Part shown: positions 17,089-25,071 of the stretch, one piece after another
Layout of the letters: the number at the start of each line of letters is the position of its first letter
How positions within the stretch are numbered: position 1 is the first letter of the stretch
Origin: Variovorax sp. J22G73
GTDB lineage: Bacteria; Pseudomonadota; Gammaproteobacteria; Burkholderiales; Burkholderiaceae_C
DNA length: 64,000 nucleotides
Direction of reading: 5' to 3'
Assembly (NCBI RefSeq): GCF_030317035.1
Contig: NZ_JASZYK010000011.1
Coordinates: forward strand, 62,001-126,000
The notes under the pieces: generated by a model
What the model was told of the DNA's origin: nothing
Database searches by the model: none
The model's input: the letters and a program-made list of their open reading frames with translations, nothing else
Translations under genes and position numbers: made by a program

Positions 17089-18009
17089 ATGATCGACATC
17101 ACTCTCGAAAATTTCCAGGCCGAACTGATCGAAGGCTCCGTCGCCACCCCGGTGCTGCTGGACATCTGGGCCGAATGGTGCGGACCCTGCAAGCAGCTGG
17201 GCCCGGTGCTCGAAAAGCTCGAGGTCGAGTACGCCGGGCGCTTCACGCTGGCCAAGCTCGACGCCGACAAGGTGCCGCAGATTTCCTCGCAGCTCTCCGA
17301 GATGTTCGGCGTGCGCAGCATTCCGTTCTGCGTGATGTTCAAGGACGGCCAGCCGGTGGACGGCTTCGTCGGCGCCATTCCGGCCGAGAAGATCCGCGAG
17401 TTCCTCGACAAGCACGTGCCCGGTGCCGACGAGGCCGAGGCCGCTTCCGAGGAAGCCGCCGCGCAGGAGGCGCTGGCCGAGGGCGACACCCTGGGTGCGC
17501 TCGAAAAGCTGCAGCACGCCGTGGCCACCGACCCGGCCAACGACGACGCCCGCTTCGACTACATCAAGCTGCTGCTGCAGGAAGGCCGCGTCGACGACGC
17601 CAAGGTCGCCTTTGCGCCCGTGATCGCCAAGACCGGGCTGGTGCGCCGCTTCGACGCGCTGCAGCGCTGGATGGACGCCATCGACTTCGCCGCCCCGGCG
17701 GCGGGCGCCGCGCCGGCCATTGCCGAGTTCGATTCGAAGATCGCCGCCAACAAGCGCGACTTCGACGCCCGCTTCGCCCGAGCGCGCCTGCTGATGGCCG
17801 CGCAGCGCTGGACCGACGCCATGGACGAGCTGCTCGACATCCTGATGCGCGACAAGAGCTGGAGCGAAGAGCTGGCGCGCAAGACCTACATCGCCATCCT
17901 CGACGTGATCGAGCCGCCGAAGGTGAAGGTGGCCGACGGCCAGATTCCGCCGGACGATCCGGTGGTGGCCACGTACCGGCGCCGGCTCAGCAGCGTGGTG
18001 CTGAGCTGA
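17089..18009 (+). CDS. Thioredoxin-TPR protein (YbbN/CnoX-like)
   Basis: 306 residues. The thioredoxin domain (1-108) carries WCGPC with Cys31 and Cys34. It is followed by an acidic Ala/Glu linker and TPR-like helices to the end, the architecture of YbbN/CnoX. By family knowledge such proteins are redox-regulated holdases or co-chaperones. Many enteric YbbN proteins have lost the CxxC, whereas here it is intact, so reductase activity is plausible. The ATG at 17089 starts the conserved domain. A clear terminator follows at 18058-18083. Confidence 0.88.
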   Translation: MIDITLENFQAELIEGSVATPVLLDIWAEWCGPCKQLGPVLEKLEVEYAGRFTLAKLDADKVPQISSQLSEMFGVRSIPFCVMFKDGQPVDGFVGAIPAEKIREFLDKHVPGADEAEAASEEAAAQEALAEGDTLGALEKLQHAVATDPANDDARFDYIKLLLQEGRVDDAKVAFAPVIAKTGLVRRFDALQRWMDAIDFAAPAAGAAPAIAEFDSKIAANKRDFDARFARARLLMAAQRWTDAMDELLDILMRDKSWSEELARKTYIAILDVIEPPKVKVADGQIPPDDPVVATYRRRLSSVVLS

Positions 18010-18057
18010 ACCACGGCGCGCTTGCCCAGTTGCGCACTTTGCTGCGCATTTCCGACC

Positions 18058-18083
18058 AAAAGCGACTTTCGGGTCGCTTTTTT
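18058..18083 (+). terminator. Rho-independent terminator after the thioredoxin-TPR gene
   Basis: A 9-bp stem AAAAGCGAC (18058-18066) pairs with GTCGCTTTT (18073-18081) around a 6-base loop and ends in a T-run. It lies 49 bases after the stop at 18009. Confidence 0.85.
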
Positions 18084-18178
18084 CATGGCCGATGCATCGG
18101 CATTGGCGAGCCGGGCGCCGTCGCATACGATCACGCCCGATTCAACTTGTTGCAGATCGCCAAAAGGAAAGACCGGCC

Positions 18179-18649
18179 ATGCGCTCCTTCGACAACCTCG
18201 CGCACCTCTCCAGATTCACTCGCCGCACGGCGCTCCCCGTGGTCGCGGCGGCCGCCCTGCTGGCCGGCCTGGCCGGTTGCGGCAGCGGCATCAGCCTGGA
18301 CGAGCCGATCGAAGGCCCCAGCTGGCGGCTGGTGCAACTGGGCGACGAGCCCGTCGCGCCCGGCAGCGACGCGCAGGTGCAATTCGACCGCGGCAGCGGG
18401 CGCGTCAGCGGCTCGGGCGGCTGCAACCGGCTCTCGGGCACGTTCACGCGCGCGGGCAGCACGCTGAAGATCGGCCAGCTGGCCTCCACTCGCATGGCCT
18501 GCCTGGACCCAGCGCGCGGGGCCAATGAGGCGCAGTTCATTTCCGCGCTGCAAAGCACGGCCAGCTACAGCCTGGCCGGCCCGGGCCGCCTGGCGCTGCT
18601 GGACGCGCGCGGGCGCACGGTGGCGCTGCTCAACAGCGGCGGGCGCTGA
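18179..18649 (+). CDS. META-domain lipoprotein
   Basis: 156 residues. The signal sequence ends in the lipobox LAGC near residue 37. The rest is one META (HslJ-like) domain: SWRLVQLGDEPV, then VSGSGGCNRLSGTF and IGQLASTRMACLDP, with the characteristic paired Cys. AAGGAAAG precedes the ATG by a normal distance. META lipoproteins are linked to envelope stress or resistance in some bacteria; no specific role is implied here. A perfect terminator follows directly. Confidence 0.9.
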   Translation: MRSFDNLAHLSRFTRRTALPVVAAAALLAGLAGCGSGISLDEPIEGPSWRLVQLGDEPVAPGSDAQVQFDRGSGRVSGSGGCNRLSGTFTRAGSTLKIGQLASTRMACLDPARGANEAQFISALQSTASYSLAGPGRLALLDARGRTVALLNSGGR

Positions 18650-18654
18650 AAACG

Positions 18655-18682
18655 AAAAAGACCGGCCTTGGCCGGTCTTTTT
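18655..18682 (+). terminator. Rho-independent terminator after the META lipoprotein
   Basis: A 13-bp perfect stem, AAAAAGACCGGCC (18655-18667) with GGCCGGTCTTTTT (18670-18682), encloses a two-base gap. Six bases after the stop at 18649. The A-rich 5' arm means it could also serve purC from the other strand. Confidence 0.92.
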
Positions 18683-18728
18683 GCTTTGATTGGAGCCCGC
18701 TCAGGCTCCGGGTCAGTGGATCAGCACA

Positions 18729-19634
18729 TCAGCCCGTGAGCCGCTCCAGCGCCTCGCGGTACTTGGCGGCCGTCTTCTCGATGACCTCGGCCGGCAGGCG
18801 CGGCGCCGGGGGCGTCTTGTCCCAGGGCTTCCCGTTGATCTTGGTGGCCTCGAGCCAGTCGCGCACGAACTGCTTGTCGTAGCTCGGCGGGTTGGTGCCG
18901 GCGGCCAGGGCGGCCTGGTAGCCCTCCACCGGCCAGTAGCGCGAGCTGTCGGGCGTGAGCACTTCGTCCATCAGCACCAGCGTGCCGGCTTCGTCCAGGC
19001 CGAACTCGAACTTGGTGTCGGCAATGATCATTCCCTTGGCCAGGGCAATTTGCGCCGCCGTCTCGTAGATGGCGATGCTGGTCTCGCGGATCTGCTGGGC
19101 CAGCTTGGGGCCGACGATCTCGACCACGCGCTCGTAGCTGATGTTCTCGTCGTGCTCGCCGGCCGCGGCCTTGGCGGCGGGCGTGAAGATCGGGCGCGGC
19201 AGCTTGCTGGCGTTGGTCAGGCCCTCGGGCAGCGGCACGCCGCACACCGACTGGCTCTCCTGGTATTCCTTCCAGCCGCTGCCGGCCAGGTAGCCGCGCA
19301 CCACGGCTTCCACCGGAATCGGCTTCAGGCGCTTCACCAGCATGGAACGCTGCGTGACCTGGGGCACCTCCTCGGGCGTGACCACGCTCTCGGGCGCGTC
19401 GCCGGTCAGGTGGTTGGGGCACAGCTGGCCGAGCCGCTCGAACCACCACAGCGCCATTTGCGTGAGGATCTCGCCCTTGCCGGGAATGGGCTCGCCCATG
19501 ATGACGTCGAAGGCGCTCAGGCGGTCGCTCGCGACCATCAGGATGCGGTCTTCGCCGACCGCGTAGTTGTCGCGCACCTTGCCGCGCGCAAGCAGGGGCA
19601 GGCTCTGGATGGAGGAGGTGTGGACGGTGGTCAT
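18729..19634 (-). CDS. purC: Phosphoribosylaminoimidazole-succinocarboxamide synthase
   Basis: 301 residues, the longer form common in beta-proteobacteria. Signatures include LLARGKVRDNYAVGEDRILM, SDRLSAFDVIMGEPIPGKG, VEAVVRGYLAGSGWKEY and DTKFEFGLDE. It joins CAIR with aspartate using ATP to give SAICAR, the step directly after PurE in purine synthesis. The start at 19634 opens the conserved domain. It sits 116 bases downstream of fba on the same strand but behind a terminator-like hairpin, so it probably has its own promoter. Confidence 0.96.
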   Translation of the reverse strand: MTTVHTSSIQSLPLLARGKVRDNYAVGEDRILMVASDRLSAFDVIMGEPIPGKGEILTQMALWWFERLGQLCPNHLTGDAPESVVTPEEVPQVTQRSMLVKRLKPIPVEAVVRGYLAGSGWKEYQESQSVCGVPLPEGLTNASKLPRPIFTPAAKAAAGEHDENISYERVVEIVGPKLAQQIRETSIAIYETAAQIALAKGMIIADTKFEFGLDEAGTLVLMDEVLTPDSSRYWPVEGYQAALAAGTNPPSYDKQFVRDWLEATKINGKPWDKTPPAPRLPAEVIEKTAAKYREALERLTG

Positions 19635-19696
19635 GGGGCAGGTGCGGTGAAAAACGACGGAAACAGGAAGACGGTGAAAGCGGATTGTGCGCGCAG

Positions 19697-19720
19697 AAAA
19701 AAGCCACCGCGAACGGTGGC
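19697..19720 (-). terminator. Rho-independent terminator after fba
   Basis: On the minus strand a 7-bp stem GCCACCG/CGGTGGC (19703-19709, 19714-19720) with a TTCG loop is followed by six T residues (19697-19702). It lies 30 bases past the fba stop. Confidence 0.85.
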
Positions 19721-19750
19721 CTTGGTGGCCTTTGATTTGCGCCCGGGTTC

Positions 19751-20815
19751 TCAGACCACGGCTTGCGCGAGCTCGCCGGCGGCGTACCTGGCGGCCACCA
19801 CCTGCAGCGTGTCGCCCTTGATCTTCGCGCCCTGGCCTTCGCAGCCGAACTCGATGTAGCGCTGCTTGCAGATCAGCTTGGCGGCTTCGCGCGCCGGCTT
19901 GAGCCACTCGCGGGCGTCGAACTTCTCGGGGTGCTCGGCCAGGAACTTGCGCACCGCGCCGGTCATGGCCAGGCGGATGTCGGTGTCGATGTTGATCTTG
20001 CGCACGCCGTGCTTGATGGCTTCCTGGATTTCCTTCACGGGCACGCCGTAGGTTTCCTTCATATCGCCGCCGTACTGGCGAATGATGGCCAGCAGCTCCT
20101 GCGGCACGCTCGACGAGCCGTGCATCACCAGGTGGGTGTTGGGAATGCGGCGGTGGATTTCCTTGATGCGGTCGATGGCCAGGATGTCGCCGGTGGGCTC
20201 GCGCGTGAACTTGTACGCGCCGTGGCTGGTGCCGATGGCGATGGCCAGCGCGTCGATCTGCGTGCGCTTGACGAAGTCGGCGGCCTGCTCGGGGTCGGTC
20301 AGCAGCTGCTCGCGCGTCATGGTGTCGTCGGTGCCGTGGCCGTCTTCCTTGTCGCCCTTCATGGTTTCGAGCGAACCCAGGCAGCCGAGCTCGCCTTCGA
20401 CGGTCACGCCCAGGCGGTGGGCCATGTCCGACACCTTCTTGGTGACGTCCACGTTGTATTCGTAGCTGGCGATGGTCTTGCCGTCGGCCTCGAGCGAGCC
20501 GTCCATCATGACCGAGCTGAAGCCCAGGTCGATGGCGCCCTTGCAGACGTCGGGGTTCTGGCCGTGGTCCTGGTGCATGACCAGCGGAATGTTCGGGTAC
20601 TGCTCGATGGCCGCCTGGATCAGGTGCTTGATGAAGGCTTCACCGGCGTACTTGCGGGCACCGGCGCTGGCTTGCAGGATGACGGGGGCGCCGGTTTCCT
20701 TGGCGGCCTCCATGACGGCCTGGACCTGTTCGAGGTTGTTGACGTTGAAGGCCGGAATGCCGTAGCCATTGGCTGCGGCATGGTCGAGCAGTTCGCGCAT
20801 CGAGACGAGTGCCAT
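19751..20815 (-). CDS. fba: Fructose-bisphosphate aldolase, class II
   Basis: 354 residues, the class IIA length used in Calvin-cycle and glycolytic aldolases. The zinc-binding and catalytic motifs are clear: VMHQDHGQNPDVCKGAIDLG, GELGCLGSLE, AIGTSHGAYKF and VMHGSSSVPQE. It cleaves fructose-1,6-bisphosphate to DHAP and glyceraldehyde-3-phosphate, or runs in reverse for gluconeogenesis. Complete, with the start at 20815. A terminator follows, and pgk and pyk lie nearby on the same strand. Confidence 0.97.
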   Translation of the reverse strand: MALVSMRELLDHAAANGYGIPAFNVNNLEQVQAVMEAAKETGAPVILQASAGARKYAGEAFIKHLIQAAIEQYPNIPLVMHQDHGQNPDVCKGAIDLGFSSVMMDGSLEADGKTIASYEYNVDVTKKVSDMAHRLGVTVEGELGCLGSLETMKGDKEDGHGTDDTMTREQLLTDPEQAADFVKRTQIDALAIAIGTSHGAYKFTREPTGDILAIDRIKEIHRRIPNTHLVMHGSSSVPQELLAIIRQYGGDMKETYGVPVKEIQEAIKHGVRKINIDTDIRLAMTGAVRKFLAEHPEKFDAREWLKPAREAAKLICKQRYIEFGCEGQGAKIKGDTLQVVAARYAAGELAQAVV

Positions 20816-20910
20816 GGAGAAATACCTCGCGGGAATTAGAGAAAAAAGGGGAAAAAAGAAGGCGGAAAGACGAGAAAAACTGCCGCAATTCTACCGAGCG
20901 ACCCCTCACC

Positions 20911-21843
20911 CTAATTGTGGGACGACACCGACGCCAACCCGAGGAAACCCAGGACGGGCGGCAGCACCGGCCCGCCCAGCCACTGGATGGGCTTGCCGAA
21001 GGCGCCGATCAACGTCACATGGCTCAGGTTGTCGAAGAGCTTCACCTCCACCGGCACCCCTGCGGCACGCAGCGCGGCGGCCATCTGGCCGGTGTTGCGG
21101 TCGGGGTAGACGAGGTTGTCCTTCGAGGCCGCCATGAGCAGCGCGCGCGGCGAGGCCGGGGTGACGTGCGCCAGCGGCTGCGAGTCGCGCGGCGTGTTCG
21201 GCCAATTGAAGGCGGCCTGGGCCTGCGGGTCGCCGATGGGCAGGAAGTCGTAGGGGCCGGCCAGGCCGATCCAGCCCGCGAGCTGGCGCGGGCTGGCGCC
21301 CACCTCGCCGAGCCATCGATCGTCCAGCGCCACCATCGCGGCGTTGTAGCCGCCCGAGCTGTGGCCCATCACGTAGACCTGCTTCGGGTCGGCGCCGAGT
21401 TGCGCCGCGTTGTCGAGCGCCCACTTGACGGCCAGCGCGCTGTCGCGCACGAACACCGGGTAGGTGAAGGCGGGCGACAGGCCGTAGTCGGGCACCACCA
21501 CCACGGCGCCGCGCGCGGCCAGCGCCTCGCCGACGAACTTGTAGCTGGCGCGGTCGCCATGGGTCCAGGTGCCGCCGAAGAAGAACACCACCAGCGGCCG
21601 AGCCCCCTTGGCCGGCGCGGTGGAAGGCAGCGGCTGGTACACGTCGAGCACCTGGCGCGGCGCGGCGCCGTATGCGATGCCGCCCTGGAACTGGTAGGTG
21701 TCGTCGGGCACCAGGCCGTTGAGCACCTTGATCGGCGAGCAGGCCGAGAGCACGGCGGCGGCGGTGACGGTGAAAGCGGTGAAAAGGGCGCTGCGGCGGC
21801 GGCGAAGGGAGTGGAAAGCGGTGGCGAAGGTGGGAAAGCTCAT
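20911..21843 (-). CDS. Secreted or lipoprotein alpha/beta hydrolase (carboxylesterase type)
   Basis: 310 residues. A signal sequence ends in a plausible lipobox (VLSAC near residue 35). The catalytic domain is of the hormone-sensitive-lipase/BD-FAE type: VFFFGGTWTHGD replaces the usual HGGG oxyanion motif, and GHSSGGYNA is the nucleophile elbow. A C-terminal His occurs in NLSHVTLIG. Likely an esterase in the envelope. Start ATG at 21843; it follows acdR on the same strand with a 35-base gap, so cotranscription is possible. Confidence 0.85.
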   Translation of the reverse strand: MSFPTFATAFHSLRRRRSALFTAFTVTAAAVLSACSPIKVLNGLVPDDTYQFQGGIAYGAAPRQVLDVYQPLPSTAPAKGARPLVVFFFGGTWTHGDRASYKFVGEALAARGAVVVVPDYGLSPAFTYPVFVRDSALAVKWALDNAAQLGADPKQVYVMGHSSGGYNAAMVALDDRWLGEVGASPRQLAGWIGLAGPYDFLPIGDPQAQAAFNWPNTPRDSQPLAHVTPASPRALLMAASKDNLVYPDRNTGQMAAALRAAGVPVEVKLFDNLSHVTLIGAFGKPIQWLGGPVLPPVLGFLGLASVSSHN

Positions 21844-21878
21844 CGAACCAGTACGCACGCCGGCGCGCACCGGTTTCG

Positions 21879-22364
21879 TCAGATAGGAAGCTGCGTGGTC
21901 GACAGCACCTGCTTCAGGACGACGAAGGTGCGGATCTGCCGCACGCCCGGCAGGTACAGCAGCTGCTCGGCGTGCAGGCGGTTGAAGCTGTCGTTGTCGC
22001 GCGTGCGCACGAGCATGAAGTAGTCGAACTCGCCCGTAACGACGTGGCATTCGAGGCAGCCCGAGACCTTCTGCGCGGCCTTTTCGAAGTCGGCGAAGGA
22101 GTCGGGCGTGGAGCGGTCGAGCACCACGCCGATCATCACGAGCATGCCCAGGTCGAGCGCGTCGGGGTCCAGCAGCGCGACGATGCCCTTGATGAGCCCG
22201 GCCTCCTTCAGCCGCTCCACCCGCCGCAGGCAGGCGGCGGCACTGAGGTTGACCTTGGCGGCCAGCGCCACGTTCGACAGCGACGCGTCGCGCTGCAGCG
22301 CGCGCAGGATGGCCCGGTCGGTGCGGTCGAGCTCCGGGGGAGAACGCAATTTTGTTGTGCCCAT
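21879..22364 (-). CDS. acdR: Lrp/AsnC-family regulator of ACC deaminase
   Basis: 161 residues. The N-terminal winged helix (LDRTDRAILRALQRD; NVALAAKVNLSAAACLRRVERLKEAGLI) precedes a RAM/AsnC effector domain (GEFDYFMLVRTRD). It is divergent from acdS across 136 bases, the standard acdR-acdS arrangement in proteobacteria, where AcdR activates acdS in response to ACC. The naming rests on this context plus the family match. A 15-bp dyad lies eight bases upstream of its start, suggesting autoregulation. Confidence 0.88.
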   Translation of the reverse strand: MGTTKLRSPPELDRTDRAILRALQRDASLSNVALAAKVNLSAAACLRRVERLKEAGLIKGIVALLDPDALDLGMLVMIGVVLDRSTPDSFADFEKAAQKVSGCLECHVVTGEFDYFMLVRTRDNDSFNRLHAEQLLYLPGVRQIRTFVVLKQVLSTTQLPI

Positions 22365-22371
22365 GGCGCTT

Positions 22372-22386
22372 CTTTCGGCTTGAAAG
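22372..22386. promoter_or_regulatory. 15-bp dyad in the acdR-acdS intergenic region
   Basis: CTTTC and GAAAG flank GGCTT, a 5-5-5 symmetric element of the length Lrp-type proteins bind. The octamer CTTCTTTC overlaps it at 22369-22376 and recurs at 22393-22400 and 22457-22464 in the same 136-base gap. A likely AcdR target, by position. Confidence 0.45.
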
Positions 22387-22500
22387 TTTCTGCTTCTTTC
22401 ATCGTGCCCGCTTTTCCGCCGGGAAGCCAGCGAACTTCGCAAGCACGTTGCGAGCCCTTCTTTCTACGATTCAAGGCTTCAACCTCCTTGGAGCCGCACC

Positions 22501-23517
22501 ATGAACCTGAAGAAGTTTCCCCGCCACGCCCTGACCTTCGGTCCCACGCCGATCCATCCGCTGAAGCGGCTGAGCGCCCACCTCGGCGGCGAGGTCCAGC
22601 TGTACGCCAAGCGCGAGGACTGCAACAGCGGCCTGGCCTTCGGCGGCAACAAGACGCGCAAGCTGGAGTACCTGATTCCCGAGGCGCTCGAAGGCGGCTA
22701 CGACACGCTGGTGTCCATCGGCGGCATCCAGTCGAACCAGACGCGCCAGGTGGCGGCGGTGGCCGCGCACCTCGGGCTGAAGTGCGTGCTGGTGCAGGAG
22801 AACTGGGTCAACTACTCCGACGCGCTGTACGACCGGGTCGGCAACATCGAGATGTCGCGCATCCTGGGCGCCGACGTGCGGCTGGACGCCGCGGGATTCG
22901 ACATCGGCATCCGCAAGAGCTGGGAAGAGGCCATGAACGACGTGCGCAAGGCCGGCGGCAAGCCGTTCCCGATTCCGGCGGGCTGCTCGGAGCATCCGCG
23001 CGGCGGGCTGGGCTTCGTGGGTTTTGCGGAAGAGGTACGCCAGCAGGAGGCCGAGCTGGGCTTCAAGTTCGACTACATCGTGACGTGCTCGGTCACGGGC
23101 AGCACGCAGGCCGGCATGGTGGTGGGCTTCGCGGCCGACGGCCGGGCCGACCGCGTGATCGGCATCGACGCCTCGGCCAAGCCGCAGCAGACCTTCGAGC
23201 AGATCGTGCGCATCGCCAGGGGCACGGCCGAGCTGGTGGAGCTGGGCCGCGACATCACCGACCAGGACGTGGTGCTCGACCGCCGCTTCGGCGGGCCCGA
23301 ATACGGGCTGCCGAACGAAGGCACGCTGGAGGCGATTCGCCTGTGCGCGCGCCTGGAGGGCATGCTGACCGACCCGGTGTACGAGGGCAAGTCGATGCAC
23401 GGAATGATCGAGAAGGTGCGGCTCGGGGAATTCCCGGCCGGCTCGAAGGTGCTGTACGCGCACCTGGGCGGGGTGCCCGCCCTGAACGCCTACAGCTTCC
23501 TGTTCAGGAACGGCTGA
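22501..23517 (+). CDS. acdS: 1-aminocyclopropane-1-carboxylate deaminase
   Basis: 338 residues, the exact family length. It is a PLP enzyme that opens the ring of ACC, the plant ethylene precursor, to give 2-oxobutyrate and ammonia. The PLP lysine is Lys51 (GGNKTRKLEYL), with Ser78 (IQSNQ) and the discriminating Tyr294-Glu295 pair (PVYEGKS); these residues separate true AcdS from D-cysteine desulfhydrases. TTGGAG precedes the ATG at a spacing of seven. Controlled by the divergent acdR. It ends six bases from the convergent pyk stop. Confidence 0.97.
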   Translation: MNLKKFPRHALTFGPTPIHPLKRLSAHLGGEVQLYAKREDCNSGLAFGGNKTRKLEYLIPEALEGGYDTLVSIGGIQSNQTRQVAAVAAHLGLKCVLVQENWVNYSDALYDRVGNIEMSRILGADVRLDAAGFDIGIRKSWEEAMNDVRKAGGKPFPIPAGCSEHPRGGLGFVGFAEEVRQQEAELGFKFDYIVTCSVTGSTQAGMVVGFAADGRADRVIGIDASAKPQQTFEQIVRIARGTAELVELGRDITDQDVVLDRRFGGPEYGLPNEGTLEAIRLCARLEGMLTDPVYEGKSMHGMIEKVRLGEFPAGSKVLYAHLGGVPALNAYSFLFRNG

Positions 23518-23523
23518 GCAGGC

Positions 23524-24972
23524 TCAGCTCGCCCTGCAGATCTTCAGCATGTTGGTGCCGCCCGGGGCGCCCATGGGCTCGCCGCAGGTGATGGCGTACA
23601 CGTCGCCGCTCTGCACGATGCCGCGCTTCTTCAGGTGGGCCTCGGCCTGCTCGAGCGCGGTGTCGCGGTCGGTCTGCGAGTCCATCAGCAGCGGGCGCAC
23701 GTTGCGGTACAGCGCCAGCTTGCGCTGCGTGGCCAGCCGCGAGGTCAGCGCGTACATGGGAATGTGCGCGCGGTGGCGGCTCATCCACAGCATGGTGGAG
23801 CCCGACTCGGTCAGCGCCACGATGGCCTTGGCGCCCAGGTGGTGCGCCGTGAACAGCGCGCCCATGGCAATCGACTGGTCGATGCGGCTGTAGGTCTTGC
23901 CGCTGAAGTCGGCGTCCAGGGTCTTGTCCTCGGCGATTTCGGCGGCTTCGCAGATGCGGCTCATCTCCTGCACCGTTTCCAGCGGGTAGCGCCCCGAGGC
24001 GGTCTCGGCCGAGAGCATCACGGCGTCGGTGCCGTCGAGCACGGCGTTGGCCACGTCGCTCACCTCGGCGCGGGTGGGCACGGGGTTGGTGATCATCGAC
24101 TCCATCATCTGGGTCGCGGTGATGACCACCTTGTCCATGTCGCGCGCCATGCGGATCATCTTCTTCTGCAGCGCGGGCACCGCCGCATTGCCGACCTCGA
24201 CGGCCAGGTCGCCGCGCGCGACCATGATGCCGTCGCTGGCGCGCAGGATTTCTTCCAGCTTGGGAATGGCTTCGGCGCGCTCGATCTTGGCGATCATGCC
24301 GGGCTTGTGGCCGAACTCGGCCGCGGCCACGTTGCACAGCTGGCGCGCCATTTCCATGTCGGTGGCGTTCTTGGGAAAGCTCACGGCCACGTAGTCGGCC
24401 TGGAAGCTCATCGCGGTCTTGATGTCTTCCATGTCCTTGGCGGTCAACGCGGGCGCGGTGAGGCCGCCGCCCTGCTTGTTGATGCCCTTGTTGTTCGACA
24501 GCTCGCCACCCAGCTTGACGGTGGTGTGCACAGCCTCGCCCTTCACGGCGTCGACCGTGAGCACGATGAGGCCGTCGTTCAGCAGCAGCTTGTCGCCGGG
24601 CTTCACGTCGCGCGGCAGGTCCTTGTAGTCCAGGCCCACGGCGTCGATGTCGCCGGGCTCGGTGCGCGAGGCGTCGAGCACGAACTTGGCGCCGGGTTCC
24701 AGCCAGATCTTGCCCTGCGCGAACTTGCCCACGCGGATCTTCGGGCCCTGCAGGTCGGCCATGATGGCCACTTCGCGGCCCGTCTTGCGGGCGGCTTCGC
24801 GCACCATGGCGGCGCGGTCGATGTGGTCCTGCGCCGTGCCGTGGCTGAAGTTCAGCCGCACCACGCTGACCTTGGCCAGGATCATCTGTTCCAGCAGTTC
24901 GGGCGTGTTGGACGCCGGACCGAGCGTGGCAACGATCTTGGTGGCGTGGCGGGGGATGCGGTCCGTGCTCAT
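23524..24972 (-). CDS. pyk: Pyruvate kinase
   Basis: 482 residues. It opens with the pyruvate kinase signature TKIVATLGPASNTPELL; MVARGDLAVEVG, ATQMMESMITNPVPTRAEV and VMLSAETASGRYP form the catalytic and Mg/K-binding region. The C-terminal allosteric domain is complete. It transfers phosphate from PEP to ADP. GGAG sits eight bases before the start. An 8-base palindrome TGTATACA (25002-25009) lies in the upstream 99-base gap. It follows pgk on the same strand. Confidence 0.97.
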   Translation of the reverse strand: MSTDRIPRHATKIVATLGPASNTPELLEQMILAKVSVVRLNFSHGTAQDHIDRAAMVREAARKTGREVAIMADLQGPKIRVGKFAQGKIWLEPGAKFVLDASRTEPGDIDAVGLDYKDLPRDVKPGDKLLLNDGLIVLTVDAVKGEAVHTTVKLGGELSNNKGINKQGGGLTAPALTAKDMEDIKTAMSFQADYVAVSFPKNATDMEMARQLCNVAAAEFGHKPGMIAKIERAEAIPKLEEILRASDGIMVARGDLAVEVGNAAVPALQKKMIRMARDMDKVVITATQMMESMITNPVPTRAEVSDVANAVLDGTDAVMLSAETASGRYPLETVQEMSRICEAAEIAEDKTLDADFSGKTYSRIDQSIAMGALFTAHHLGAKAIVALTESGSTMLWMSRHRAHIPMYALTSRLATQRKLALYRNVRPLLMDSQTDRDTALEQAEAHLKKRGIVQSGDVYAITCGEPMGAPGGTNMLKICRAS

Positions 24973-25071
24973 GAAGGTAGTCTCCGTTTTGTATTCGCTA
25001 CTGTATACACTTTGTGTGTCTGACGGAAGTCACCCAGAAGGGCTTTCATCGCGCACCCACCGAGCGCAGGA

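Noticed and set aside
25002..25009. TGTATACA palindrome upstream of pyk as a GntR-type operator
   Set aside because: Only eight bases are symmetric and the context is a likely promoter with a -10-like TATACA; too weak to list as a site.
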